64,000 nt of DNA from contig NZ_FNOX01000008.1 in NCBI RefSeq assembly GCF_900107155.1, forward strand, positions 152,389 through 216,388, in the 5' to 3' direction. Position 1 is the first letter of the stretch. The number at the start of each line of letters is the position of its first letter. The stretch comes from Pseudomonas salomonii. Lineage in GTDB: Bacteria > Pseudomonadota > Gammaproteobacteria > Pseudomonadales > Pseudomonadaceae. The notes below the pieces were generated by a model, which worked only from the letters and a program-made list of their open reading frames with translations, was not told the DNA's origin and did not search any database. Below are positions 26,379-35,182 of the stretch, piece by piece. Made by a program: the position numbers and the translations under genes.

Positions 26379-27166
26379 TGAGCCTGTTGGTCAAAAGCAG
26401 CAAACGCGGGCAAACCATGGTGGCCCTGGAAGCAGGGCGCCTGGAGTACGTGGGTTTTTCCGCTTATCGACTGAGCCTGGGCGAAACCCTGCCGGTCACC
26501 GCCGGGGACCAAGAGCTGTGCCTGGTGCTGCTCAGCGGTCGCGTCAATATCGAAGGCGAAGGCTTTAACTGGCAGAACCTTGGCGACCGCCAGTCGGTGT
26601 TCGAAGACAAATCCCCGTTCGCCGCGTACCTGCCGCCCGGCACCGATGCGCAGATTACCGCCTTGAGCGACGTGCAGATTGCCGTCTGCGCCGCGCCCGG
26701 TGCGCCTGGCTTTGAACCGCGGCTGATTCGCCCCGAGCAGTGCAAACGCAGCGTGCGTGGCAAAGGCGCCAACACCCGCTACGTGTGCGACATCCTGCCT
26801 GACAGCGAGCCGGCCCATTCGCTGCTGGTGGTGGAAGTACGCACGCCGTCCGGGCACTCGTCGAGCTACCCGCCGCACAAACACGACACCGACGACCTGC
26901 CGCACCAGAGCTTTCTGGAAGAAACCTATTACCACCAGATCAACCCGCCGCAGGGCTTTGTGTTCCAGCGCGTGTACACCGACGATCGCAGCATCGACCA
27001 GGCCATGGCCGTGGAAAACAGCGACCTGGTGGTGGTGCCCAAGGGGTATCACCCGGTCAGCGTGCCGTATGGCTATGAATCGTATTACCTCAACGTGATG
27101 GCCGGGCCAAAACGCGCCTGGCATTTCCATAACGACCCGCAGCACAGCTGGCTGCTGGACCTCTAA
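26378..27166 (+). CDS. iolB: 5-deoxy-glucuronate isomerase
   Basis: Isomerises 5-deoxy-glucuronate to 2-deoxy-5-keto-gluconate, the substrate of IolC. The protein is 262 residues, a double cupin: the C-terminal cupin has the metal ligands in YPPHKHDTD, SFLEETYYHQ and YGYESYYLNVMAGP. ATG 26378 overlaps the iolE stop; a GTG one codon earlier is possible. It is followed 26 bases later by iolI. Confidence 0.92.
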   Translation: MSLLVKSSKRGQTMVALEAGRLEYVGFSAYRLSLGETLPVTAGDQELCLVLLSGRVNIEGEGFNWQNLGDRQSVFEDKSPFAAYLPPGTDAQITALSDVQIAVCAAPGAPGFEPRLIRPEQCKRSVRGKGANTRYVCDILPDSEPAHSLLVVEVRTPSGHSSSYPPHKHDTDDLPHQSFLEETYYHQINPPQGFVFQRVYTDDRSIDQAMAVENSDLVVVPKGYHPVSVPYGYESYYLNVMAGPKRAWHFHNDPQHSWLLDL

Positions 27167-27192
27167 ACGGTTTTGGACGGAGAACAACAACA

Positions 27193-28014
27193 ATGAAGTC
27201 GCCGCTACGTTTTGCCCTTAACCGCATGGTCGCCCCCAACCTGTCGTTGCCGGACTTTATCCAGTTGGCCGCGGCCCTCAAGTGCGATGCCATCGAGATT
27301 CGCAACGACCTTAAAGGCCATGAAATCGAATACGGCACCCCGGCCAGCCGCGTGCGTGAATTGTGCGCGGTGCAGGGCATCACGGTGCTGTCGATCAATG
27401 CGCTGTACCCGTTTGACGTGTGGAATGACGAGCGTCGCGCCCAGGCGATCAAACTCGCCACTTATGCCCGTGAATGCGGCGCGCAGGGCCTGGTGATGTG
27501 CCCGTTGAATGAACGCGGCGATACGCGCAACGAAGCCCAGCGTGCCGCCGGTTTGCGCACGGCGCTGAGCGAGCTGGCGCCGATCCTGCGCGAGTACGGC
27601 ATCCTCGGGTTCATCGAGCCGCTGGGCTTTGAAGAATGTGCCCTGCGCCGCAAGCGCGTGGCGGTGGACGCCATTCAGTCGATTGGCGGCCTGGATGTGT
27701 TCCGGCTGGTGCATGACACCTTCCACCACCACCTGGCCAGCGAGCAGGAGTTCTTCCCGCAATTGACGGGCCTGGTGCATATCTCTGGCGTAGAAGACGC
27801 CGAAGCGCCGCTCAATTCGATTCGTGACGGCCACCGCGTGCTGGTGGGCGAGGGCGATATCCTCGGCAATGCCGCGCAGATCGACACGTTGCTCAGCAGC
27901 GGGTACGGCGGTTACCTGTCGTTTGAGCCGTTTGCCGAGAGTGTGCATGGGCTGGCGGATATCCAGCAGGCCATCGGGGCCAGTATCGCCCACCTGCAAA
28001 ACCCCCGAACCTGA
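27193..28014 (+). CDS. iolI: 2-keto-myo-inositol isomerase (IolI family)
   Basis: A 273-residue xylose-isomerase-like TIM barrel. Family blocks are LNRMVAPNLSLPDFIQLA, CDAIEIRNDLKGHEIE, GFIEPLGFEECALRRK, LVHDTFHHHLA and HISGVEDA, whose Glu/Asp/His residues form the divalent metal site. B. subtilis IolI interconverts inosose isomers, which lets the pathway accept other inositols such as D-chiro-inositol. Ribosome site ggacggag precedes ATG 27193. Similarity to IolH-type epimerases means the exact substrate is less sure than the operon role. Confidence 0.85.
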   Translation: MKSPLRFALNRMVAPNLSLPDFIQLAAALKCDAIEIRNDLKGHEIEYGTPASRVRELCAVQGITVLSINALYPFDVWNDERRAQAIKLATYARECGAQGLVMCPLNERGDTRNEAQRAAGLRTALSELAPILREYGILGFIEPLGFEECALRRKRVAVDAIQSIGGLDVFRLVHDTFHHHLASEQEFFPQLTGLVHISGVEDAEAPLNSIRDGHRVLVGEGDILGNAAQIDTLLSSGYGGYLSFEPFAESVHGLADIQQAIGASIAHLQNPRT

Positions 28015-28026
28015 CGCCGATTAACC

Positions 28027-28054
28027 TGTGGGAGCAAGCCAGCCAGCTCCCACA
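28027..28054. repeat. Short REP-like hairpin between iolI and iolD
   Basis: TGTGGGAGCAAGCCAGCCAG runs into CAGCTCCCACA, so TGTGGGAGC and GCTCCCACA pair over a short loop. It looks like a collapsed copy of the AGCTGGCTTGC repeat type, lying 12 bases past the iolI stop. Confidence 0.65.
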
Positions 28055-28102
28055 TTGAAGCAGTGTTAATCAACCCAATTGCATTCACACAAGGTGCAAG
28101 TG

Positions 28103-30034
28103 ATGACCACAACAAGACTGACCATGGCCCAGGCCCTGGTGAAGTTCCTGGATAACCAATACATCGAAGTCGACGGCGTGCAGAGCAAGTTTGTCGCCGG
28201 TGTGTTCACGATTTTCGGCCACGGCAATGTGCTCGGCCTGGGCCAGGCGCTGGAGCAGGACAGCGGCGACCTGGTGGTGCATCAGGGCCGTAACGAGCAG
28301 GGCATGGCCCATGCCGCCATCGGTTTCGCCAAGCAGCACCTGCGCCGCAAGATCTATGCGTGCACCGCCTCGGTAGGCCCCGGTGCGGCGAATATGCTCA
28401 CCGCGGCGGCCACCGCCACGGCCAACCGGATCCCGCTGCTGCTGTTGCCCGGCGATGTGTACGCCAGCCGCCAGCCGGACCCGGTGTTGCAGCAGATCGA
28501 GCAATTCCACGACCTGAGCATCAGCACCAACGATGCGTTCCGCTCGGTGAGCAAATACTGGGACCGTATCAACCGCCCCGAGCAACTGATGACGGCGGCG
28601 ATCCATGCCATGCGCGTGCTCACAGACCCGGCCGAAACCGGCGCCGTGACCCTGGCGCTGCCGCAGGACGTGCAGGCCGAAGCCTGGGACTACCCGGATT
28701 ATTTCCTGCAAAAGCGTGTGCACCGTATCGAACGTCGGCCGGCGACGGCGGCGATGATCAGTGATGCGCTGGCGGCCTTCCGGGGCAAGCGCAAGCCGCT
28801 GATCATCTGTGGCGGCGGGGTGAAGTACTCCGGTGCGAATGCGGCCCTGCAAGCGTTTGCCGAGCGTTTTGAGATTCCCTTCGCCGAAACCCAGGCGGGC
28901 AAGAGTGCGGTGGTATCCAGCCATCCGCTGAACGTCGGTGGCATCGGTGAAACCGGGTGTCTGGCGGCGAACCTGCTGGCGCCCGAGGCGGACCTGATCA
29001 TCGGCATCGGCACGCGTTATACCGACTTCACCACCTCGTCCAAGTCGCTGTTCAAGCATGCCGAGGTGAAGTTTCTCAACCTCAATATCAGCCCGTGCGA
29101 CGCGTTGAAACTCGACGGCGTGCAAGTGCTGGCCGATGCACAGGTTGCCCTCGAAGCGTTGGCCGATGCCTTGGGCGACTACCGTGCCGGCTGGGGCGAG
29201 CAGGTCCGCGACGCCAAGGCGCAACTGGACGCGGAAGTGGATCGCGTGCACCAGGTGCAATACCACGGCGACGATTTTGTGCCCGAGGTGGATGACCATC
29301 TGGACCGCGCCGTATTGCGCGAATTTATCGAACTGACCGGTTCGTGCCTGACCCAGAGCCGTGTGCTTGGCGTGTTGAACGACACCCTGGCCGACGACGC
29401 GATCATCGTCGCCGCCGCCGGCAGCCTGCCCGGCGATTTGCAACGCGCCTGGCGCAGCAAGGGCGTCAACACTTATCACGTTGAATATGGCTATTCGTGC
29501 ATGGGCTACGAGATCAACGCCGCCCTCGGTGTGAAGCTGGCCGAGCCGAGCAAGGAGGTGTATGCGCTGGTTGGCGACGGCTCCTACATGATGCTGCACT
29601 CGGAACTGGCCACCTCGATCCAGGAGCGACGCAAGATCAACGTGGTGCTGCTCGACAACATGGCGTTCGGCTGCATCAACAACCTGCAGATCGGCAACGG
29701 CATGGACAGCTTCGGCACCGAGTTCCGCTTTCGTAACCCCGAGAGCGGCAAGCTCGATGGCGGCCTGGTGCCGGTGGATTTCGCCATGAGCGCGGCAGCC
29801 TATGGTTGCAAGACCTACAAGGTCAGCAGCGTGGAGCAGCTTGAAGCGGCCCTGGCCGATGCGCGCACGCAAACGGTGTCCACGCTGATTGATATCAAGG
29901 TTCTGCCCAAAACCATGGTCCACGGCTACCTGTCGTGGTGGCGTGTGGGCGTGGCGCAAGTGTCCACCAGTGAACGCACGAATGCCGCCGCGAAAAAACT
30001 CAATGAACAGCTGGCCAAGGCCCGGCAGTACTAA
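28103..30034 (+). CDS. iolD: 3D-(3,5/4)-trihydroxycyclohexane-1,2-dione acylhydrolase (ring-opening, ThDP)
   Basis: Hydrolyses the cyclic diketone to 5-deoxy-glucuronate. The 643-residue protein has the thiamine-diphosphate enzyme layout: a PYR domain with the catalytic Glu in HQGRNEQGMAHAAIGFA, a central domain (KPLIICGGGVKYSGA), and a PP domain with the Mg-ThDP motif LVGDGSYMMLH ending in VVLLDN. ATG 28103 follows aaggtgcaag. It sits 88 bases after iolI with a small hairpin between, and 18 bases before iolG. Confidence 0.93.
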   Translation: MTTTRLTMAQALVKFLDNQYIEVDGVQSKFVAGVFTIFGHGNVLGLGQALEQDSGDLVVHQGRNEQGMAHAAIGFAKQHLRRKIYACTASVGPGAANMLTAAATATANRIPLLLLPGDVYASRQPDPVLQQIEQFHDLSISTNDAFRSVSKYWDRINRPEQLMTAAIHAMRVLTDPAETGAVTLALPQDVQAEAWDYPDYFLQKRVHRIERRPATAAMISDALAAFRGKRKPLIICGGGVKYSGANAALQAFAERFEIPFAETQAGKSAVVSSHPLNVGGIGETGCLAANLLAPEADLIIGIGTRYTDFTTSSKSLFKHAEVKFLNLNISPCDALKLDGVQVLADAQVALEALADALGDYRAGWGEQVRDAKAQLDAEVDRVHQVQYHGDDFVPEVDDHLDRAVLREFIELTGSCLTQSRVLGVLNDTLADDAIIVAAAGSLPGDLQRAWRSKGVNTYHVEYGYSCMGYEINAALGVKLAEPSKEVYALVGDGSYMMLHSELATSIQERRKINVVLLDNMAFGCINNLQIGNGMDSFGTEFRFRNPESGKLDGGLVPVDFAMSAAAYGCKTYKVSSVEQLEAALADARTQTVSTLIDIKVLPKTMVHGYLSWWRVGVAQVSTSERTNAAAKKLNEQLAKARQY

Positions 30035-30052
30035 TAACAAGAGGAGTTGTGT

Positions 30053-31063
30053 ATGTCGTTAAAGCTTGGAGTGATTGGCACTGGCGCTATCGGCCGTGAC
30101 CATATCCGTCGTTGCAGCCAGACCTTGCTCAATAGCCAGGTGGTGGCGGTGACCGACATCAACCTTGAGCAAGCCGCCAAGGTCGTCGCTGATTTGAAGC
30201 TTGCCGCCGAGGTCTACGCCGATGGCCACGCGCTGATCAACTCGCCGCAGGTTGAAGCCATTCTCGTCACGTCCTGGGGGCCGAGCCACGAAGAGTTCGT
30301 ACTGGCCGCCATCGCCGCCGGCAAGCCGGTGTTCTGCGAAAAACCGCTGGCGGTGACGGCGCAAGGTTGCCGCAAGATCGTCGACGCTGAACTGGCCTAT
30401 GGCAAGCGCCTGGTGCAAGTGGGCTTTATGCGCCCGTATGACGAGGGTTATCGCGCCCTCAAGGCCGTGATCGACAGCGGCCAGATCGGCGAGCCACTGA
30501 TGCTGCATTGCGCGCACCGCAACCCGACGGTGGGCGAGAACTACAAGACCGATATGGCGATCACCGACACCTTGATCCACGAGCTGGATGTGTTGCGTTG
30601 GTTGCTCAACGATGACTATGTGTCGGTGCAGGTGGTGTTCCCGCGCAAATCGAGCAAAGCCCTGGCCCACCTGCGCGACCCGCAGATCGTGCTGCTGGAA
30701 ACCGCCAAGGGCACGCGCATCGATGTGGAAGTGTTCGTGAACTGCCAGTACGGCTACGACATCCAGTGTGAAGTGGTGGGGGAGACTGGCATTGCCAAAC
30801 TGCCGGAGCCTTCGCAGGTGCAAATGCGCAGTGGCGCGAAGCTGTCGAATGCCATTTTGATGGACTGGAAGGACCGGTTTATCGGGGCTTACGACGTGGA
30901 ATTGCAGGCGTTTATCGACAGCGTGCGTGCCGGCCAGGTCGGCGGGCCTTCGGCCTGGGACGGGTTTGCGGCGGCAGTGGCGGCGGATGCGTGCATCGAG
31001 GCGCAGAACAGTGAGCAGATCGTGAAGGTGAGCTTGCCGGAGCGTCCGCACTTTTACGGCTGA
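30053..31063 (+). CDS. iolG: Myo-inositol 2-dehydrogenase
   Basis: Oxidises myo-inositol to 2-keto-myo-inositol with NAD+, the entry step of the pathway. The 336-residue Gfo/Idh/MocA protein has the Rossmann motif IGTGAIGRDHIRRC, the catalytic-Lys motif FCEKPLAVT and the D-x3-H pair in DTLIHELDVLRWLL. A strong ribosome site (agaggagttgtgt) marks ATG 30053. A REP pair follows the stop, perhaps ending the operon transcript. Confidence 0.92.
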   Translation: MSLKLGVIGTGAIGRDHIRRCSQTLLNSQVVAVTDINLEQAAKVVADLKLAAEVYADGHALINSPQVEAILVTSWGPSHEEFVLAAIAAGKPVFCEKPLAVTAQGCRKIVDAELAYGKRLVQVGFMRPYDEGYRALKAVIDSGQIGEPLMLHCAHRNPTVGENYKTDMAITDTLIHELDVLRWLLNDDYVSVQVVFPRKSSKALAHLRDPQIVLLETAKGTRIDVEVFVNCQYGYDIQCEVVGETGIAKLPEPSQVQMRSGAKLSNAILMDWKDRFIGAYDVELQAFIDSVRAGQVGGPSAWDGFAAAVAADACIEAQNSEQIVKVSLPERPHFYG

Positions 31064-31093
31064 ATCACAATCTGACGGGTGGAATGCAGTCAG

Positions 31094-31183
31094 TGTGGGA
31101 GCGGGCTTGCTCGCGAATGCGGTGTATCAGTTAAAGCATTTGTGTCTGACATACCGCATTCGCGAGCAAGCCCGCTCCCACAT
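31094..31183. repeat. REP palindrome pair after iolG
   Basis: TGTGGGAGCGGGCTTGCTCG and its complement CGAGCAAGCCCGCTCCCACA are separated by about 50 bases containing a second, imperfect pair (GAATGCGGTGT / ACATACCGCATTC). It lies in the 158-base gap between two dehydrogenase genes. Confidence 0.92.
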
Positions 31184-31221
31184 TTTTGATTGGGTTTGCA
31201 CTTCATATTAAGGAGTGAACT

Positions 31222-32250
31222 ATGCGAATCGGACTAGTCGGCTACGGCCACGGAGGGCGCTTCTTTCATGCGCCGCTGATTGCAACCTTGCCCGGTGCGA
31301 CTTTTGTTGGCGTGGTGACCCGTTCAGCGGAGCGCCGCCAGCAATTGAGTGCCGACCTTCCGGGCGTAAGGGCCTTTGACAGTATTGGCCAGATCGTCGA
31401 AGCCGGCGTGGATGCGCTGGTGATTTCCACCACCCTCAAAGGCCGCCCGGCGCTGGTGCTGGAAGCCATCGAGCACGGCGTGGCGGTGGTCAGCGACAAA
31501 CCCTTCGCCAGTAACGCCGAACAGGCCCAGGCGCTGATTACCGCCGCCGAGCGCCAGGGCTCGCTGCTCAGCGTCTACCAGAATCGCCGCTGGGATTCGG
31601 ATTACCTGACCCTGCGCAAGTTGATCGACGCCGGTGCACTGGGTGAGATCACACGCTTTGAATCCCGCGTCGAACGCTACAGCCCGCAGGCCGTCGGCAA
31701 CGCCAGCGGCGGCGGCTGGTTGCGTGACCTGGGCAGCCACTTGGTAGACCAGGCGCTGCAATTGTTCGGCCCGGTGGACCGGGTATTCGCGCAATTGCAG
31801 TTCAGCCCTGAACACCCGACCCTCGATCACGGCTTCTTTGTGTCCCTGACCCACGCCAATGGCGTGATTTCCCATTTGTGGGGTAACGCCCTGCAAAACA
31901 GCCAGGCCCCGCGTTTTCGCGTCAGCGGCACCCTGGGGTGTTACACCGTCGATGGGCTGGACGGCCAGGAAGACGCACTGATGGCCGGCAAGTCACCGAA
32001 AACCGAAGGCGAGCACTGGGGCGCCGAGGAGCATCGACGCTGGGGCTGGTTTGAGCAAGGTGAAGAACGCGAGCGGGTGCCGTCCGAGAAGGGCTGCTGG
32101 ACGCAGTTCTATCGCCAGTTGCAACTGGCCGTACATGGGCAGGGGCCACTGCCGGTCAGCGCCTATGACGCGCTGGAAACCACCCGTATATTGGACGCCG
32201 CACGCCTCAGCGCCGAGCGCCAGCAGGTGGTTTCGACAAAAATAGAATAA
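31222..32250 (+). CDS. Gfo/Idh/MocA oxidoreductase, probable second inositol dehydrogenase
   Basis: A 342-residue NAD(P)-dependent oxidoreductase: Rossmann motif GLVGYGHGGRFFHAP, Lys motif VVSDKPFASNAEQA and the catalytic D-x3-H in RDLGSHLVDQAL. The sequence type is nearer to scyllo-inositol dehydrogenases of the IolW/YdgJ kind than to IolG. Its place between iolG and the inositol ABC importer supports oxidation of another inositol isomer or a glycosylated inositol. Ribosome site taaggagtg precedes ATG 31222. The substrate is inferred only. Confidence 0.8.
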   Translation: MRIGLVGYGHGGRFFHAPLIATLPGATFVGVVTRSAERRQQLSADLPGVRAFDSIGQIVEAGVDALVISTTLKGRPALVLEAIEHGVAVVSDKPFASNAEQAQALITAAERQGSLLSVYQNRRWDSDYLTLRKLIDAGALGEITRFESRVERYSPQAVGNASGGGWLRDLGSHLVDQALQLFGPVDRVFAQLQFSPEHPTLDHGFFVSLTHANGVISHLWGNALQNSQAPRFRVSGTLGCYTVDGLDGQEDALMAGKSPKTEGEHWGAEEHRRWGWFEQGEERERVPSEKGCWTQFYRQLQLAVHGQGPLPVSAYDALETTRILDAARLSAERQQVVSTKIE

Positions 32251-32293
32251 AATTCTAAAACATGTTGATATGGAAATTATTTTCTAATACAGT
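32243..32293 (+). promoter_or_regulatory. Promoter and IolR-type operators of the inositol ABC importer
   Basis: A -35 like TTGATA (32265-32270) and -10 like TACAGT (32288-32293) are spaced 17 bases. GGAAATTATTTTCT (32272-32285), one mismatch from GGAA-N6-TTCC, fills the spacer. Just upstream, TAGAAT-AAA-ATTCTA (32243-32257) is a perfect palindrome that overlaps the stop codon of the preceding gene. The importer therefore appears to have its own promoter under the same repressor as iolC. Confidence 0.55.
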
Positions 32294-32602
32294 CTTTTCC
32301 AGGTTGCATAAAGTACGTTCGAACTCGATTCGCACGGCTCAACAAAAACAAGATCAAAAACAACCAGGTACCGTCAGATGAAAATCTTCAACGCTGTACT
32401 GCGAGTTTTACGCCCTGCCTCAGCGCCACGCGGTCTGCCCCGCGCCCGGCCGTTCTACTTCTCCTTCCTTAATGTGCTGTGCGTCGAAAACCACGGCGCG
32501 CTGGTCTGCTGCATCCCGGGGGCACCGGTGGTTCGACTGCCCGCCGAACGCTGATAAACGCAACGTCCAAAAAACCAACAAGAAAGTGGAGACAGACCGT
32601 TC
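32294..32602 (+). other. Long leader before the inositol binding-protein gene
   Basis: About 310 bases separate the predicted promoter from the binding-protein start. The leader contains a 58-codon open frame (32378-32554, ATG start, possible weak site caggta) whose predicted product has three cysteines and no recognised domain. Whether it is translated is unknown. No clear riboswitch fold or terminator could be made out by eye. Confidence 0.4.
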
Positions 32603-33532
32603 ATGAAGACCCCGATCCGTTTTACCGCGCTGGCCCTGTCCATGTTGCTGGCCAGTGGTTTTGCCTCGGCCGCCGACCTCAAGATTGGCGTGACCATGTC
32701 CGCCTTTGATGACACCTTCCTGACCTACCTGCGTGAGGACATGGACAAGCAAGCCAAGTCCTATCCCAAGGGCGATGGTGTGCAATTGCAGTTTGAAGAT
32801 GCGCGCGCCGATGTGGTCAAGCAGCTGAGCCAGGTCGAAAACTTCATCAGCCAGAAGGTCGACGCGATTATCGTCAACCCGGTGGACACCGCATCGACCG
32901 CCAACATCATCAAGGCCGCCACCGCGGCGAAAATCCCGCTGGTGTTCGTCAACCGCCGCCCGGACAGCCCGACTCTGGCCCCAGGCGTGGCAGCAGTGGT
33001 GTCCGATGACGTCGAGGCTGGCAAACTGCAGATGCAATACATCGCCGAAAAACTCGGCGGCAAGGGCAACATTGTGATTCTGTTGGGCGACCTGGCGAAC
33101 AACTCCACTACCAACCGCACCAAGGGCGTGAAGGAAGTGTTGACCAAGTACCCGGGCATCAAGATCGAGCAGGAACAGACCGGCATCTGGTTGCGTGACA
33201 AGGGCATGACCCTGGTCAACGACTGGCTGACCCAGGGCCGCGATTTTGACGCGGTACTGGCCAACAATGACGAGATGGCCATTGGTGCATCCATGGCGCT
33301 GAAGTCGGCGGGCAAAAAAGGCGTGCTGATCGCCGGTGTCGACGGCACGCCGGACGGCCTCAATGCGATCACCAAGGGCGACATGACCGTGTCGGCCTTC
33401 CAGGACGCCAAAGGCCAGGCCGACAAGTCGGTGGAAACCGCGCGCAAGATGGCTAAAAACGAGCCCATCGAGCAGAACGTGGTGATCCCGTTCCAGCTGA
33501 TCACGCCGGACAACGTAAAAGACTTCAAGTAG
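32603..33532 (+). CDS. Inositol/sugar ABC transporter periplasmic binding protein
   Basis: A 309-residue RbsB-like (type I) binding protein. A signal peptide ends near residue 23 (LASGFASAAD), followed by LKIGVTMSAFDDTFLTYL and the sugar-binding blocks AIIVNPVDTASTAN, PLVFVNRRPD, VLANNDEMAIGASMAL and VLIAGVDGTPDGLNAI. It is the first gene of a binding protein-ATPase-permease set directly after the iol genes, so myo-inositol is the expected ligand. Ribosome site gtggag lies upstream of ATG 32603. Confidence 0.9.
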   Translation: MKTPIRFTALALSMLLASGFASAADLKIGVTMSAFDDTFLTYLREDMDKQAKSYPKGDGVQLQFEDARADVVKQLSQVENFISQKVDAIIVNPVDTASTANIIKAATAAKIPLVFVNRRPDSPTLAPGVAAVVSDDVEAGKLQMQYIAEKLGGKGNIVILLGDLANNSTTNRTKGVKEVLTKYPGIKIEQEQTGIWLRDKGMTLVNDWLTQGRDFDAVLANNDEMAIGASMALKSAGKKGVLIAGVDGTPDGLNAITKGDMTVSAFQDAKGQADKSVETARKMAKNEPIEQNVVIPFQLITPDNVKDFK

Positions 33533-33597
33533 CCCGCACACAACAACAATAAGCCGGCAGGGCGGCCACGGTCGCCCTGCAGTCGAGGTACTTTTCT

Positions 33598-35151
33598 ATG
33601 CTCGCTCAAGCCACTGTCTCGCAGCCCCCCGGTCTCCAGCCCGCGCTGCCGGAAGAACCCTACCTGCTGGAAATCGTCAACATCAGCAAAGGCTTTCCCG
33701 GCGTCGTGGCCCTGGCCGATGTGCAACTGCGCGTGCGCCCCGGTTCGGTACTGGCGCTGATGGGCGAGAACGGTGCGGGCAAGTCGACGTTGATGAAAAT
33801 CATCGCCGGCATCTACCAGCCCGACGCCGGTGAAATCCGCCTGCGCGGCAAGCCGATTGTGTTTGAAACACCGCTGGCGGCGCAGAAGGCCGGGATCGCG
33901 ATGATCCACCAGGAACTCAACCTGATGCCGCACATGAGCATCGCCGAGAACATCTGGATCGGCCGCGAGCAGCTCAATAGCCTGCACATGGTCAACCACC
34001 GCGAAATGCACCGCTGCACCGCCGAGTTACTGGCCCGTTTGCGCATCAACCTGGACCCGGAAGAACAGGTCGGCAACCTCAGCATCGCCGAGCGGCAGAT
34101 GGTCGAGATTGCCAAGGCGGTGTCCTACGACTCCGACATCCTGATCATGGATGAACCGACTTCAGCCATTACCGAAAAGGAAGTGGCCCACCTGTTTTCG
34201 ATCATTGCCGACCTCAAGTCGCAGGGCAAAGGCATCGTCTACATCACGCACAAAATGAACGAAGTGTTTGCCATCGCCGACGAAGTGGCGGTGTTCCGCG
34301 ACGGCCAGTACATCGGCCTGCAGCGCGCCGACAGCATGAACAGCGACAGCCTGATCTCGATGATGGTCGGCCGCGAACTGAGCCAGTTGTTCCCGGTGCG
34401 CGAGACGCCCATCGGCGATTTGCTCTTGTCGGTGCGCGACTTGAGCCTGGACGGCGTGTTCAAGGACGTATCGTTCGACCTGCATGCCGGTGAAATTCTC
34501 GGCATCGCCGGGTTGATGGGCTCGGGGCGTACCAACGTGGCGGAGACCATTTTCGGCATCACGCCAAGTTCCAGCGGCCAGATCACCCTCGACGGCAAAG
34601 CGGTGCGCATCACCGACCCGCACATGGCCATCGAGAAGGGCTTTGCGCTGTTGACCGAGGACCGCAAGCTCAGTGGCCTGTTCCCGTGCCTGTCGGTGCT
34701 GGAGAACATGGAGATGGCCGTGTTGCCGCATTACTCGGGTAACGGTTTTATCCAGCAGAAAGCCCTGCGCGCGCTGTGCGAAGACATGTGCAAGAAGCTG
34801 CGGGTGAAAACCCCGTCACTGGAGCAGTGCATCGACACCCTGTCCGGCGGCAACCAGCAAAAAGCCTTGTTGGCGCGCTGGCTGATGACCAACCCGCGCC
34901 TGCTGATCCTCGACGAGCCGACCCGTGGCATCGACGTGGGCGCCAAGGCCGAGATCTATCGCTTGATTTCCTTCCTCGCCAGCGAAGGCATGGCGGTGAT
35001 CATGATTTCCTCGGAGCTGCCGGAAGTGCTGGGCATGAGCGACCGGGTGATGGTGATGCACGAAGGCGAACTGATGGGCACCCTGGACCGCGCCGATGCG
35101 ACCCAGGAAAAAGTCATGCAGCTGGCTTCCGGTATGACCGTAGTCCACTGA
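33598..35151 (+). CDS. Sugar ABC transporter ATPase with two nucleotide-binding domains
   Basis: A 517-residue RbsA/MglA-type ATPase. Domain 1 has Walker A GENGAGKST, signature LSIAERQMVEIAKA and Walker B ILIMDEPTSA. Domain 2 has a degenerate Walker A (GLMGSGRT), signature LSGGNQQKALLARW and Walker B LLILDEPTRGID. This asymmetry is normal for the family. It would power inositol import with the flanking binding protein and permease. Confidence 0.93.
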   Translation: MLAQATVSQPPGLQPALPEEPYLLEIVNISKGFPGVVALADVQLRVRPGSVLALMGENGAGKSTLMKIIAGIYQPDAGEIRLRGKPIVFETPLAAQKAGIAMIHQELNLMPHMSIAENIWIGREQLNSLHMVNHREMHRCTAELLARLRINLDPEEQVGNLSIAERQMVEIAKAVSYDSDILIMDEPTSAITEKEVAHLFSIIADLKSQGKGIVYITHKMNEVFAIADEVAVFRDGQYIGLQRADSMNSDSLISMMVGRELSQLFPVRETPIGDLLLSVRDLSLDGVFKDVSFDLHAGEILGIAGLMGSGRTNVAETIFGITPSSSGQITLDGKAVRITDPHMAIEKGFALLTEDRKLSGLFPCLSVLENMEMAVLPHYSGNGFIQQKALRALCEDMCKKLRVKTPSLEQCIDTLSGGNQQKALLARWLMTNPRLLILDEPTRGIDVGAKAEIYRLISFLASEGMAVIMISSELPEVLGMSDRVMVMHEGELMGTLDRADATQEKVMQLASGMTVVH

Positions 35152-35182
35152 CGAACCGCACAGAATAAGAAGGTGATTGGCT

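Noticed and set aside
28085..30040. 651-codon open frame opposite iolD
   Set aside because: Shadow of the thiamine-diphosphate enzyme; Gly/His/Arg-rich with no recognisable domain.
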